This document shows positions 44,080 through 57,678 of a stretch of DNA of 64,000 nucleotides, piece by piece (position 1 is the stretch's first letter; every line of letters starts with the position of its first letter). Location of the stretch: positions 42,656,165-42,720,164 of the forward strand of contig NC_090766.1 of NCBI RefSeq assembly GCF_036898095.1, written 5' to 3'. The notes beneath the pieces are model-generated. The model was not told the DNA's origin and did not search any database. It saw nothing but the letters and a program-made list of their open reading frames with translations. Source of the stretch: Palaemon carinicauda. Taxonomy: Eukaryota; Arthropoda; Malacostraca; Decapoda; Palaemonidae. The translations under genes and the position numbers were made by a program.

Positions 44080-44370
44080 TACTAGTTTATAAGCCATAAC
44101 CCTAGTTGAAAAAGCAATAGACTATAAGGCCAGGGGCTCCAGCATGGAAAATAGCCTAGTGAGGAAAGGAAATAAGTTAACAAATAAAATGGTGTGCCTG
44201 AGTGTACCCTCATACAAGAGAACTCTTACCCAAGACAATGGAAGAAGACCATGGTACAGAGGCTATGGCACTACCCAAGACTGGATAACAATGGTTTTAT
44301 TTTGGAATGCTCTTCTCCCAGAAGAGCTGTTTAACACAGATGATGCCAATATAACAATTCCCTAGAGACT
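44080..44370 (+). repeat. Repeat R, copy 2 (truncated)
   Basis: AACCCTAGTTGAAAAAGCAA, then AATAGCCTAGTGAGGAAAGG and ACCATGGTACAGAGGCTATG, in the same order as other copies. Truncated near 44370. A duplicated CAAGCCCCCTCTCCACC follows at 44397-44435. Confidence 0.8.
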
Positions 44371-45424
44371 GACCATATATGCATATGATCAGCGCCCAAG
44401 CCCCCTCTCCACCCAAGCCCCCTCTCCACCCAAGCTTGGACCAAGGAGGGCCAGGCAGATTTTTTGTTCCTTATTATAGAAAGTTAATTTTATCTGTAAA
44501 CAAGTTTATGATATAGTAATAAACTTTGTTACACCACCATACTTCTCTGTATGATGACGGCATTTCTAATAAAGTTTTTGACGTTAATACAAACTGATGT
44601 TATCTATTAAGAGGTTTTCTCTTTTTGGCCAGATTAATTTGCAAATCAGAATGATTGACAATAGTTCAATCTATGCATAGGTAAAAGTTAGACCGTAATT
44701 GGTGTGGGTTTTTATACACTCAAAAATTAACCGAGTTTGAAGTCTGTGATAACGATGTCCAAGCTTACGGCTAATTGTGTGAATTGCACATTTTGCAAAA
44801 CCGTGACCTTACCCTTCCAAAATTTAATAATTTTCAGCTTTTTACATAATAGCTAATGCCTGCAAGTTCCATTACTCTACGATTACAATTGTGCCAGGAA
44901 GCTGCTCACACACACACACACACACATTGGCGTACGTAATAAAGGGTAAAAACAATAAAAAAGTCTTTTAGTGAACACGATAATTTTTTTCAAACAAAGT
45001 TAAGTTTTAAAGAAATGAAGAAAGTATATGTATTTCGTTCGACAGCTTTAATTATAGAATAAAAAAATAATAGCATCTTGATTTATGACCATATAATATT
45101 AATTGTATTCCGGGTACTTAGGAAAAAAAAAAAAAAAAGTGTCATTGATAACTGCTTCATATAAAGATATATCATGTCTCATAATATGAACCCATTGAAC
45201 ACCAGCGTTGCAATAACACGCATGAGGTCACTGACTGTGTCATGATGATCAACGCCGACAAATGCAGCCTCGTTATCAACAAAATCTTGCCAAATGGCCC
45301 TTTATGTCAGTTATGGTGAAACACTTCTCTTGCATAACAACTGGATTTACTTTTATCATGAAAAGTCCTCACAATTATCACACTTCCTACCTGAAATAAT
45401 TTACTTATTATCCTTTTGGTGGCG
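44371..45424. other. AT-rich DNA with a (CA)n tract, no gene seen
   Basis: (CA)10 at about 44907-44926 and an A-run at 45122-45138; otherwise nothing supported. Confidence 0.4.
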
Positions 45425-46057
45425 AAAGTTTGATTCAATTGGAGCCGCCCGTTGAGATACTACCGCTAGAGAGTTATGGGGTCCTTTTGACTGGCCAGAC
45501 AGTACTACATAGGACCCTTCTCTCTGGTTACGGTTCTTTCCCTTTGCCTACACAGACACCGAATAGTCTGGCCTATCCTTTACAGATTCTCCTCAGTCCT
45601 CATACACCTGACAACACTGTGATTACTAGACAATTCTTCTTCACCCAAGGGGTTAACTACTGCACTGTAATTGTTCAGTGGCTACTTTCCTCTTGGTAAG
45701 GGTAGAAGAGACTCTTTAGCTATGGTAAGCAGCTCTTCTAGGAGGACACTCCAAAATCAAACCATTGTTCTCTATTCTTGGGTAGTGCCATAGCCTCTGT
45801 ACCATGGTCTTACACTGCCTTGGGTTAGAGTTCTCTTGCTTGAGGGTACACTTGGGCACACTTTTCTATTTAGTTTCTCTTCCTCTTGTTCTGTTAAAGT
45901 TTTTATAGTTTAAATGGGAAATATTTATTTTAATATTGTTACTATTCCTAAAATGTTCTATTTTTCCTTATTTCCTTTCCTCACTGGGCTATTTTCCCTG
46001 TTGGGGCCCCTGGGCTTATAGCATCCTGCTTTTCCAACTAGGGTTGTAGCTTAGCAT

Positions 46058-46090
<33 letters not shown>
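45425..46090 (-). repeat. Repeat R, copy 3, with (AAT)n tail
   Basis: Reverse complement of 52198-52825, ending in CCTGCTTTTCCAACTAGGGT and about 10 AAT units (46059-46090). One strand keeps an 89-codon ORF (45430-45699) whose translation (LAYPLQILLSPHTPDN, FFFTQGVNYCTVIVQW) is recognisably shared with an ORF in copy 4. This could be a residual coding segment or just sequence identity of the repeat. Confidence 0.85.
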
Positions 46091-46091
<1 letters not shown>

Positions 46092-46985
46092 AGTCTATTT
46101 CAACACTATTATTAGACAGTAATCCTTCACTTACATTGGGGGCTCTGACTCTTTTGATTAATTTCACTAGCCCCACTATCCCTTTCAGTAGCTTCATAGA
46201 TTTCTCACTTTTGTAATATTTTGGCAACACTTATATTTTTCATAGTCTTGGAATATTTCTTGTTTAGGCCACAACTGTTTAATCCACTAGCTAACCTGTG
46301 AGTTAGTATTTAATCACTCATGTCGAATTGCCACTGAGGAGAGCAGAAGGCACAGCCTTAAGTCAATTCCTGGCACTGATGTACATATGCACACCCGTTT
46401 AGTGACACAGGATTCACCCCCGTCACTCAAGGATAGCATGGCAACCAGGTCGATGCCCAGGAGGATCAATTGAGTTAGAGTTCTTTGGCATCAAGAGATT
46501 GAAGACCACTGACGCTGATATGGTTTGTTATTGGTAAAGAATAAGACTATTCAATTTCAAAAATTAAAAGAATTGTTAAATTTAAAATAAAATCAAAGAT
46601 GTCCTTATGACATTTAAATAGCTTTCAAAATACTGAAACAAATCTAAAAATACTGGCAAGGATGAACCTGCCATCCTCACCTCAAAGAGATATCTATATC
46701 TTACAGTGCTAAAAGTAGGGCATTAGATCAACAAGTGCCTTATTATCAAGGGTACCAAAGTCATTGCAATATAATTGGTATTGAACAGTCATCAGAAACT
46801 CATTTCAACCAAGTGTGACCAATGCGGGTACAATAAAAACTAGTCTTCCTCTTTCAGGGCATCATGCTATACTGTACCTCCAAAGGGATATAACATTTGT
46901 GATTTCTCTCATCTTAATTCCAGCTAAATTATCCTAATGCTGTTGACAACTATAAAACAAATTCTTAAAGCTATGTAACAAATCA
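46091..46985. other. Intergenic DNA, no gene seen
   Basis: It contains a G+C-richer stretch at 46320-46520 that may be an unrecognised SINE-like repeat. No coding evidence. Confidence 0.3.
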
Positions 46986-47560
46986 TTACAGTGGATGGGA
47001 CACCTTCTTGGTAGCAACTCAGCTGCAGCCCTCTTTGCCAGTAAATTTGCCTTCTAATTTCCAGACAAGCCTACATGTGCAGAAACCCAGTAAAATTGAA
47101 TTGTCATGCCTCTCAGGCCAATAATGAAAAGCCACTCTAAAATCTTTAAAACTAAAGGGTTATTGGAATAGAAGCTTCTAAAGATTGTGGGATACTCCTT
47201 ACATCACTAAAATTGTAAAATTACCCTCCTCCTCTAATGCTATTTTCACAACGGCACTTATTATGCCATACAGTTTGGCAATAAATACATAAGATACTAG
47301 AGGAAATGCAACCCTACAGTTAAAAGCTCTACTATGTACAGTACTCTAAATCTGACGCCAGAATCAGATTTGGAGCCATCAGTAAATACAGTACATAAAA
47401 GTCAAATTCCTGATCTTCAATATGTTCCATAATTTCAACATGCATAATATTACTGATGGCATTAAATACTTCATCATAACTATAATAGGATACCATTTAT
47501 CACCTTGAAGTTTCAATTTAATTCCATTATTTTTCGACAACACTTGAATGCTGAATGCTA
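46986..47560 (-). pseudogene. LINE RNase H domain remnant (Jockey-type layout)
   Basis: The minus strand reads FTDGSKSDSGVRF (codons within about 47345-47386), the start of a LINE RNase H. About 300 bp downstream follow IQFYWVSAHVGLSGN-like sequence (stop-interrupted) and ANLLAKRAAAELLP, the closing FxWxPxHxGxxGNExAD box. Upstream EIMEHIEDQEFDFYVLYFTDG agrees with the RT-RNase H linker. Stops and frameshifts are frequent. An RNase H after RT is typical of Jockey/I/R1-type LINEs; the exact clade is not determined. Confidence 0.6.
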
Positions 47561-48792
47561 TACAGTGTATAGCTGCTCATAATTAGTCTCTATTGGAATT
47601 TGGGTATCATGAAGGATTTGCAGTTTCCGTGTGTTATCCAAATTACTCTGTTTTTGAAAATTAGTAGAATGGTCCTCCTTAATTCCTAAGTCATCAACGA
47701 AATTTTCCTTAATTAAACTAGCAGAGGCGGTCAACAGTGCTGGGGGGAGTCAGCATATTGAAGGGAGCGGGGTCATTATGAGAACAGTCCAAAGGAAAGA
47801 GTTCTGCTTGGTTTTGTTTTTTGCTTAGTTTACCTGTTTGAGAATATTGAGAAAGTATCGTACATTGGATAGGAAATTTGTATTCTCCACTATCAACAAA
47901 GCGAGAGTATACTTCCCAGATGGTCCACTCCATACCCTACCCGTGAGATAGCACCAAAACAGATATAGAAGCACAGGTATAAGTTAAACCCACCTGTTAG
48001 AACTGAAAACATAGAATCATCCTTCCCATGCAATAATGGGCTTCCAGCCAAAAGGCAAGAGTCCTACCTCAAGGATTGGGTCTCCTCGGATTCTGATGAC
48101 CCAACACTTGAGGATGGTTCTGCCAAAAGAGGTCCAAACCATCTTTGGGATGGCTGATCATCCACTACTCTTACATATAGCTGTGAATGCAAATACCCTC
48201 CAACCATGATCCCTTCTCCCATTCAACTAAGCAGGTAGTAATAACGAGCGTGGAAATATCCTCGCCATTTAAAAAACTATATATAAAAATATATAAATAA
48301 ATAAACATATAAACAAAGAGTATATAAAAAGATGAGGGAAATATTACAGTGTTAGGACAGCAAGACGAAATGTTTATAAAATTAGGAGGATTTTGAAGTA
48401 ATATTGAGAAGCATAAATTGATGAAAAAGAGAAATTTAAATTTGAACTGGGGGAACAATTTCCCCAAGTTCCAGAGAAAAAAAAAATAAGAGATCCACCA
48501 AAGAGAGGCTTTAACATCAAGAAACTCTTCCTTGAGCCAAAGATCTGCCCTCATCCCCAACAAGACAGAGATGGACTGGTCGAGAGGTCAAGCCAGAACT
48601 CTTTCTTCCATTAAGCTATGACCTCCAGAAACAAGACAACAACCACCCCCAAGGAAATTTACAAATTACTTTAAACATTTGTGATTTTGAACCTGGAGAT
48701 TATAATATTTCAAAGAGTTTAGTAATAAGGTATTACCACATTAATTGGGTTTATATGTCTAAAGCCTCTTTCTCTTGAATATAGTTTGTTTC

Positions 48793-48795
<3 letters not shown>
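47561..48795. other. AT-rich DNA, no gene seen
   Basis: Short ORFs only. It ends at a long poly-A run. Confidence 0.35.

Positions 48796-48837
<42 letters not shown>
48796..48837. repeat. Poly-A tract of 42 bases
   Basis: Uninterrupted A42 on the plus strand. It may mark the 3' end of a retroposed sequence inserted on the plus strand, but the preceding sequence was not recognised. Confidence 0.9.
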
Positions 48838-48839
<2 letters not shown>

Positions 48840-49274
48840 GTACTCAAATCTGTGTAACATCCATTTTTTTCAAGTTTTACTATAATGAATATGCATAAAA
48901 CTGATACATTATAAATATCAGTACTTCCTGTTATCTAGTTGCCTTTCTACCATTACAATGTAATTGAGCAGAGCACATGTAAAATATAGGTCATCTAGAA
49001 TAAGGTAAAATCATGTCTCCAAAAATATGGATAAAATATTATTTGGATGTTTAATCCTTGTAACTGGAAAGCCACACAAAATTTTATAATGCAATTTGAT
49101 AATAATCTTGAAATTTTGAAGAGATTTCAATATTAATTCATAACAACCCTAAATAAAACATTGTTCTAATTCTTATATTTTTTTTAGGTAGATGAGAAAA
49201 AAGACATAGTCCAAAGTGTAATTACTTTGGCTTTACATAATGATGGGAACAACAGATTATATGAGCTAAACTAT

Positions 49275-49280
49275 TTTATT
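49275..49280 (-). promoter_or_regulatory. Candidate polyadenylation signal of the ZNF622-like gene
   Basis: The minus strand reads AATAAA about 250 bp downstream of the stop codon at 49529-49531. No closer AATAAA was noticed. Use is inferred from position only. Confidence 0.4.
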
Positions 49281-49528
49281 ATCTTTAACCAATATTTAAA
49301 ATACATTAGAATTAACTATTGTATCAAGAATATAGTTACATTTATATGTAAGAAAAAAAGAAAAACCAAACACGATGAAAGTAAAATGGCAGAAACAAAA
49401 CAAAACTAGTAGATTAACAATACATGATAGATATCTTTTACCCATAAACCAAGAATATGAATATATTTAGGTTACATTTTGTTGAATTTACCAATACATT
49501 CGTACAAACATGTGAGAGTAAATAACCA

Positions 49529-49640
49529 CTACACGGGATTCTGTTGACGGAAATGATGCTGTAATTTATTAGCTTTCACTCCAAGTCTCATGTTGTGATG
49601 ACTTCGTATTTTCTGCATGAACTTAAGATCCTTTGATTTC
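49529..49640 (-). CDS. ZNF622: ZNF622/REI1-like gene, last coding exon
   Basis: Terminal exon of a 60S ribosomal biogenesis factor. The family (yeast Rei1, vertebrate ZNF622) is cytoplasmic and works in late pre-60S maturation. The exon begins after a TTACAG acceptor and completes a split Lys codon. It encodes KSKDLKFMQKIRSHHNMRLG, then VKANKLQHHFRQQNPV and the stop at 49529-49531. This matches the basic C-terminal tail of the family (pattern KxMxxKxGxKxNxxxxxHFRxQ). It joins in phase to the exon at 54942-55064. The intervening intron is about 5.3 kb. Confidence 0.85.
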
Positions 49641-51409
49641 CTGTAATAAAAATTTTTGAATAAATTAAAAGTTCAGGATTACGATAAAAAAAAGTTCAGA
49701 AAACCTACAATGTACATCTGTTACTGTTGCAAAAATAAATTACTTTGATCAGATTTAATAAATTGTTATTATAAAAAAGATAAACAAGCACATTTATTCA
49801 GAATGAATGTCGATCGTCAAATAATTTGTTTTGAAACTAAACTCCTTCAACTCTTGTAATCTGTAATGAGTAGATAAGACTTCGAATCTTTGTAATGAAC
49901 AGCTATACAGTTATTTTGTCCCTGAAATATTAACATGTATCATTAACTGAAAGCTACTATCTATTGACCAAAGTATTTTATTTGTGGAAAGAGAAAGGAC
50001 TTAAAGTAAAAATAAAACCATTGTATTTGTAACTCAAGAAAATTATCAAAGATTACGGTAATTTGTGTTTGCATGAATGAAACTTCATCACAACAAAATT
50101 TGTTGGCCAGTTACTAAACATACGAAGGTTTACAGTTTTCATTTTGAAAATACAGTAACAATTTCAGTGATTCATAAAATGATTTTTTTTCAAATTTCTC
50201 AGCTAGTCATTCAGCGGATCAGGCTTCTTGCCCTTTCTATTTTGCGAATACCTGTAGTCAGGATATGTTTGCTACATACTTTTTGCTGAAATGTTATCAA
50301 TAGCAATGTAATAGAATGTTATATACTGTATATCTTTACTGCATGCATCAAGAAGTGCAGTGCAGAATTAAACACTATACAGATAACCTGCTTATCCGGA
50401 CAATTTCTGGACCACGAGATGGATTTTGTGATAAAATTGTAAATTATAATTTTATAAAAGCTCCTGATAAATGTTTTATTATATATAAAGTCCTGTACAT
50501 TACAAATTTGTTCCTATATGATTACAAATCATAATCCTTGACTTCTGTGAAGTTGAAACAGTCATTACAAATTTCCATGAATATACAGTAGTAGTTAAAA
50601 CTACCGGCAGGTGGAGAGTAATTCTTCCCAACTAGTTACTACCTAGCCCCTCCCTATCAACTCAATTACAAGTGATACACACATACTCTAGCTGCCTTTC
50701 AAACCTGGCAGTAATCATCTTTTCCTTTATCTTTTCGGTTTAAATTGAGAAATACATAGACACGAGTTATGTTCCGGGTAAACATGGTAGAAGTATCGCA
50801 GGTTTATACCGAAACCTGCTGATTTTTGCAGTCATCCCCTTGTGATGAGTGCAAGTCGTTTGCAAAAAAAAAGTCTAGGAATGCTGAGACAATAAGTATT
50901 AGCTTTATTCCCATAATAGCCCACTGCCTTTTGCGTAATTCCACCAGGACCTGGTTTTCAGCATGGGAAAGACATTGGTGAATATCATTTATGATCAATG
51001 ATGTTATGTAACCTCTATTTGGAAGAATAGCTGGGTGCTTTATGTATTAAGGAAATTTCAGCTGCCTGAATTTTTTCTCTAATGTGCACAACACCAATTT
51101 ATGAGTTAATGAAAGGGGTCAAGGTCACTGAGTCAATGAAGGGGTTTAAGTCCCAGATAATACCTGATTTCTAGCACCGTAAGCCCCCATAGTGTCTGAA
51201 TCTATAAATGTTTCAATTCTTATGGAAAATGTTGTTCTTGTACATATTTAATGATGATTACTTTGTTTTTGTCAAGTGAAGTCCCACTTATTGATTTTGT
51301 CTTCAGAAAGGGGAAGAATCCAAGAAGTTTACTGTACTTGTAGTAGAAGTGTCAGATTCTTGGTGTTTCACTGATATAGCAAAATATTCTACTGGATTAT
51401 ACTTGCAAA

Positions 51410-51785
51410 CTTCATGGGGGGTGTCTGTTGGCTAGACAGATTTGTCTGTGGATAAGATGTCTGACTCTTGAAACCAGGTTGGTATCCACTAGCTGGGTAA
51501 CATCACTCTGAGCTAATGTTACTCCTCTTTCTTCTGGAGTGCTTCCTTTGTCTTTTTCACTGAAGATCATTCCAAACATCTTGATGACTACAGCTGGGGT
51601 CATACATCCTCGAACACACTTCACTTCCTGGAATATCCTATTGCAAGTGATTTCTTTGTTTTCACTAATGGGGACTGTGAGTAGTCCATTGTTCTTAACT
51701 GATATGACCCTTAGTGGCTAAAGTGCTGCGAGAAAATGGTTCCCAATAAGAAGTCGAATAGTCAAATCTTCAGAAAGGGTTTGTA
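51410..51785 (-). pseudogene. Possible BEL/Pao-like retrotransposon polyprotein fragment
   Basis: The minus strand reads SEDLTIRLLIGNHFLAAL, a stop, then PLRVISVKNNGLLTVPISEN and later GMIFSEKDKGSTPEERGVTL. The first part resembles the end of the protease region of BEL/Pao polyproteins (xxLLIGxDxxxALxPLxVI). The second occupies the linker that precedes RT there. No RT motif is present, so this is tentative. Confidence 0.4.
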
Positions 51786-52197
51786 CTTTGAAAATTTATT
51801 GGTCACCTTTCTCAGATGAGGTATGACTGACAGAAAATCCTCTCTTAGAATCTGGTTATAAGAGACTGAAATTTCTCCTTATACAAATGTCTTAGGCAAA
51901 CACTTCAGCATTTCCATGGCTGTCTCTCACCGCTAGATATTGGATGAAAAGAGGACTGTTTGTAGTCTGCTCCATACAGTTTATAAAACTTAAGGAGTCG
52001 GCTGGCCAATGCTGTTTTTTAAAGACAGGACTTTGACATTCATACCATTTAATAAGGTTACTTGGGACATGTCCAAACATCTCTGATCTTCAGTTTTGTG
52101 ACGCCAGTGCGATTTATCCCAAAAATAAGCGTTTTTAAAATTTTATCTCCTCTATTGATACTTGATATTAAAACCTATGATTACTACCATATTTATC

Positions 52198-52825
52198 ATT
52201 ATTATTATTACTTGCTAAGCTACAACCCTAGTTGAAAAAGCAGAATGCTATAAGCCCAAGGGCTCCAACAGGGAAAATAGCCCAGTGAGGAAAGGAAAAA
52301 AAGAAAAAAGAAAATATCTAAGAAGAGTGACATCAAAATAAATATTTCCTATATAAACTATAAAAACTTCAACAAAACAAGAGGAAGAGAAATAAGATAG
52401 AATAGTGTGCCCGAGTGTACCCTCAAGCAAGAGAACTCTAACCTAAGACAGTGGAAAACCATGGTACAGAGGCTATGGCACTGCCGAGACTAGAGAACAA
52501 TGGTTTGATTTTGGATTGTCCTTCTCCTAAAAGAGCTGCTTACCATAGCTAAACAGTCTCTTCTACCCTTACCAAGAGGAAAGTGGCCACTGAACAATTA
52601 TAGTGCAGTAGTTAACCCCTTGGGTGAAGAAGAATTGTTTGGTAATCTCAGTGTTGTCAGGTGTATGAGGACAGAGGAGAATATGTAAAGAATAGGCCAG
52701 ACCATTTGGTATATGAGTAGGCACAGGTAAAATGAACCGTAACCAGAGAGAATAATCCAATGAAGTACTATCTGGTCAGTCAAAGGACCCCATAACTCTC
52801 TAGAGGTAGTATCTAAATGGGTTCC
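52198..52825 (+). repeat. Repeat R, copy 4
   Basis: Starts with (ATT)n, then GCTAAGCTACAACCCTAGTT, with all family landmarks through ACTCTCTAGAGGTAGTATCT. It is the inverse of copy 3 and lies inside the last intron of the ZNF622-like gene. Confidence 0.88.
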
Positions 52826-54941
52826 CCCTTATATAGTCCTCCCACCTGATGAAGAGTTTTTTTCTAGAAGTCGTTTTTATGCTATATATGATTTTTTTTT
52901 TCATTATTGTTATAAATAAAGAAAAAAATACAACAAAGATTAGATTAAAAGGCATTATTTCACTGTTCTTTATGTGTTTCTGAGTTATATACCAAATTTC
53001 AATGCTATAGCTTTAAAACTAAGGGAGAAGATGGAATTTGAAGCTCAATACGTATAGTTTTGAGATACGGCGGTTCAATGTTTTTCTTTGCATTTTCCAA
53101 AACAATATTAAATCATGATTATTATCAATTCTATATTCTTTTTTTGGTATTAATAAACTAAAAATACATTATTCATCATAATCTAATCATAAATCGAGAT
53201 CCCTTTGCCCAATATCTTGCTTCCTTAGGCCCCATGCCTTTTCGTATTCTGTCTCTCCTTTACTATGCGCTAATATCACCGATATTATGCAAAGATTAGA
53301 GCGAATTTTCTTTTATATGTTAGCAAGATGTTTTGGCTGTCTTTTCCTCTTTGGCATAAGGAAATTCTTGCCATACCAAAGAAAAACACATGTAAAACAA
53401 AGGGAATGTGAGAGGCAAACTCAAACGTGTACTCTCTCATCCAAGATTTCAGCTAGCACTGAATTGAAGTGACTGAGGAATGCCTACAGATGTCATTGCT
53501 TACAATTTGTTGGATATCAAAACGTAGTAATTATCAAAATTCATGATAAAAGAAGAAATACTGCATTTTCTTGTTTTGATTAATGTTTTTGGCTTATTGA
53601 GTTAGTTTTATTAATTACCCCATAACTATGAAAGGAAGGGGTATTTCGACGAAATATTTCACATACGCATTCTCCATTATCATATGAAGCTCCTTGAATT
53701 TTTTCAGGATTTTGAGTTTTTCTTCCTATAGCCTACCCCTATGTATTGGCTTCCCAGCGGGCAACCTGAAGTGTGGTTGCTACTAAGTCTGCATTCAGGA
53801 CTTCATTTATAAAACAAGCAGTGAATCCATTGTTACAGAGCAGTAGGTTTCAGTTTCTTTGTTATCACCCTACCGTACTTTCACTGGCAATACGACTTGT
53901 AACACTGCTAGCTTGCAATTCAGTTGTAGTGCAAGTCTCAGATGAATCTTTATCAGTGTCTTGTTGCTTGCAATCAATGACCCTTGCATCGCTTTCCTTC
54001 CTTGGCTGAAAATTATTTGCTTACAAACATGCTGAATGTCTCGTCTAATATTAACTGCCATGTCTTTTCTTCGTACACCCCTTTAAAATATGATTACATA
54101 TAGGTATGGCAGGCAAACCAAAGCCCTTTGTTCTTCATTGGTCTATTTTGTCTTCTTTTCTTTGCAAATTCAGAACATGACATCCTATACATATGGAACA
54201 ATTCCTTTTAACTGATATATTAATACCCATTTGACAATAATTGTTGCAAAGGAATTACAGTAGTAGCTTTCTTCTTAGAAAATTGGAAAAGCTTAACTGA
54301 TTTAGTTTTGCAGTTTTCTGCTTTCCTTGCTTGTCTGCTGAAAGCAGGATTGCTTGCTGATTCCACAACATTCTGTACAAACTTATCCATTTAGCTATCA
54401 AATATGAATTCTCCTTGTTATTCCTGGGGCATATTGAATTTCAATATCAGAATTTTTTTGTGGCTCAATATTTAAAAGAATGCAAGTTGTATGACAAAAT
54501 TACTATGATTAATTCTGCTGTTTCACAAACTTAGCAATCAACTACAGTTATCTATATCGTGGAGAAGGGTGGATTTCAATCTAAAAACAGATCTGAATTC
54601 AACAAGAATATGTACAGCAGTCAGAATTAATTTTTTCTCCATGCTGAATTAGAATATGTTTAAATACATTATCTATACTTGCTTATAATGAATTCCTTTT
54701 GTTTTTAAACACATCTATATTTTATCTTCAGAATCCCTTCGCAGCAATAAAAAAATTAAGAGCAAGACTCCTTATTTATAAAATAGCTGCATGGAATTAC
54801 ACGCTCAAGTTCCCGGTGAAAACTTTTCAAAATAAAATTAATTGTGCTTCATTGCTGCACAAACTAAGATGTTTTGACATTACAGCTGCTAATGATAATG
54901 TAAATAAATTTAATGTTATAAACAATAATAAAATTACTTAC

Positions 54942-55064
54942 TTGACAACATCAGCTTGGGTAGCACCATTCCAACCAAGAGCTCGATATTGAGACAACAG
55001 GTTTGTGAATGACCGACCGGGTGTTTTCTGTATTGCTACAGTCCGTTCAGGCTTCAATCTTTGA
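54942..55064 (-). CDS. ZNF622: ZNF622/REI1-like gene, penultimate coding exon
   Basis: 123 bp between a TTTACAG acceptor (after a 14-A/T run) and a GTAAGTAA donor. It completes the Arg codon of the previous exon and encodes QRLKPERTVAIQKTPG, then RSFTNLLSQYRALGWNGAT and QADVVK. The QxRALGWxG block is the most characteristic C-terminal signature of the ZNF622/Rei1 family. Phase is 1 at the start and 2 at the end, consistent with both neighbours. No stop or frameshift, so the gene appears intact here. Confidence 0.9.
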
Positions 55065-57433
55065 CTGTAAAAAAAAAAAAAAATAGAGTGAACATAACAA
55101 TTTGATGCAACTACTTACCATAAACACTCCAAATTAAGAGCATATTACGACAAAGCAATACTGTATAGTATAAACTATTAACAATGACTTCACCTTTTCA
55201 GTTGGTTTGTATGGTACGAGTAACAATTAAATTAAATGAGACATTAAGACTCGTGCCACCAGTAACATTACAATTATGACTAAAAACAAATGCTATTCCT
55301 AATCACTGATAGGAACTCTAGATATGTCAGCATAATTTTAAAAAATAAAAGAATAATGATGATGCAGTAATCTAAAACAGACATTATGAGAAAGGCCTTA
55401 CTTCGACAATATTAGACCAAATCAACAAGTTTTATCTTATTAAAATTGACAGCTCAATATCATTTTCACATCAATATTTCAGTATAGTAATTAAAAAAAT
55501 ACTATCAAATAAAGACATCTCTCACTCCTACTTTGATAACACCATCTGGAAATATAGAAAACTTCTTTAACATTTTCTATGTCCAATACAGCCCTTTTCT
55601 AACCTGGGTACCTTCAATCCATATTTAGGCTTAGCCTGATGCAAAAATGGATTTAATACAGTAAATGGCTTTTTAGTAATTTTTATTGAAAAATTTGGGA
55701 AATTCTTAAGAATCAATAACTTATTCAATAGGTACCTTTGAAAAAATTAAAACATGCAATACTGTACAATATTTTCTCACACAAACTTAATATATTAAGT
55801 CAGCCATACACACAGAGGGCTGGCCATATGGTTTGCCCCGCTGGACAGGAGCACCGGTCCGGTGCTCCTGTACGGTGAAAACTGCCCACACACACTACAG
55901 ACTTGCCTGCTCAGTTCAAGAAGACTACATGATTTACGTTTTGGATACTTGTGTATCATATTTAGTACACTACATCTCATGTCAGCCGAGAAAGCCAAAT
56001 CCGCCAAAATTGTGACCAACCATAGCAGTAAACTCCCCAGTAAACAGCTTACCCTCATGGGCCTAGGTGGGACTCAATATGCCACCATGTGAATGCAAAG
56101 CAAACACATTACCACAGTACTAGCCTGGAGGCTAGTACAGTATCCTAAACATGCAATAACCCTACAGCATTGGGTTTGCAATTAAATAATGACATTTTGC
56201 TCATTCATACAAATGAAACTGAAATCTTTGTAAGACAAGATTACACATTCAAACTTATAAATAGAAATGCAATATTTGACATTACTCAATTTAAGCATAA
56301 AAGTAGGAAATTCAATGAAGAATATTTTATAAGTGTTTTCCCTCTCTTTAAAAACGTTATAAACATGAACTATTAATAAAAGAGGCACATTAACTGAATT
56401 ATGAATGGGATTATCACGTGGTGGGGGTGGATCTCTGTGTGCTAATGCCAAGCTAGATTACAATGTACACTATACTGTACAATGTTTATGGTAGAAAACT
56501 TATATGGCGCCCTTGATAGATTATCAAATTCCAGGACAAATGATACCATAAGTCACTTTCTGGTTAAGAGCTACTGAATGACTAAGGCTTGAACCAACTC
56601 TGATGTGGATTCTGAAACCGTTAGGTCTAAGTATTTTAGAAACTTTAACTCGGCATAGATCTCATTCTCGTCCTCATATTGATCAACACATTCATAAAAT
56701 TGATGGTAAACCACATCGAGCAATGAATCTGCACTAAAAAGCCTTTTCCAGGATTCAAGCCACTGTCGACCATTATTTTCAATTTTACAGATAAAGAGAT
56801 TACCTTCGTAAACCAGTTTTTATTTACAAGGATTGACCAGAACATCTAAATGAAATTTCTGTGATAAACCCAAGCCAAGCGAGTAAAGTGACTCAACCTT
56901 TGCAGTAGGTCAAGTGTACTGTCCAGCCTTGGAAGTGCCTAGTACAGTATGGTCCCGAATTAAGCGTGTTCGAATTACACGATTCCCCTTTTCCGCGATC
57001 GCTATTTTTCAAAAATAAATTTTCTGTATCTGCGAGGCTGTTCAAAGTTTGCGAGTCAAGCACTACAAAATGTATCAAATCTATTGTCTTTTTAAGCATA
57101 TTGGTAGCCCTAAATACGGTGATTTATAATAAATGTTACAAAACAATATCAACATTACATTTCATTAACATAATTTCATAATGAATAGCCTATTTAAGGA
57201 TAAAATTCCACATCAACAATGAAATCAACTGTTAACTGTGCGAGTCCAGCTGACAAAATGTAAACAGAAATGTGGTTACGTTCTCGGCAATCTTTATCTT
57301 TCTCCAACCTTACGATAATTGTAATGGTAGTGTTAATGACGGTATATTAAAGCATTATTTTTGTTTAGTACAGTATATTTAAAAGCCTTATTTTCCCTCT
57401 GGGCGTTCAAGGTTTTCACGAGTAGACTGGGTT

Positions 57434-57596
57434 CGTTTATCGGCAGTGAATAGCCTAAACTTCGGTAACGAGTCGTCAATATTTTGTCATATTTTAAACA
57501 GTATACATTTGATTTGCAAACATTGGTTTTGTAGAGTAGACGGTAAAATAAAATCTAGCGAGCGAGAGAGAGAGAGAGAGAGAGATTTGATGGCAG

Positions 57597-57678
<82 letters not shown>

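Larger units (their letters stand above)
49641..54941 (-). other. Last intron of the ZNF622-like gene
   Basis: 5.3 kb with a GTAAGTAA donor at its 54941 end and a TTACAG acceptor at its 49641 end. It is AT-rich and holds a retroelement protein remnant near 51.4-51.8 kb and repeat R copy 4. I see no other exon; the peptide reads straight across the splice. Confidence 0.8.

Noticed and set aside
48171..48563. 130-codon minus-strand ORF with hydrophobic stretches
   Set aside because: AT-rich and Phe/Ile/Tyr-rich from composition. No motif, no splice context, no second copy.
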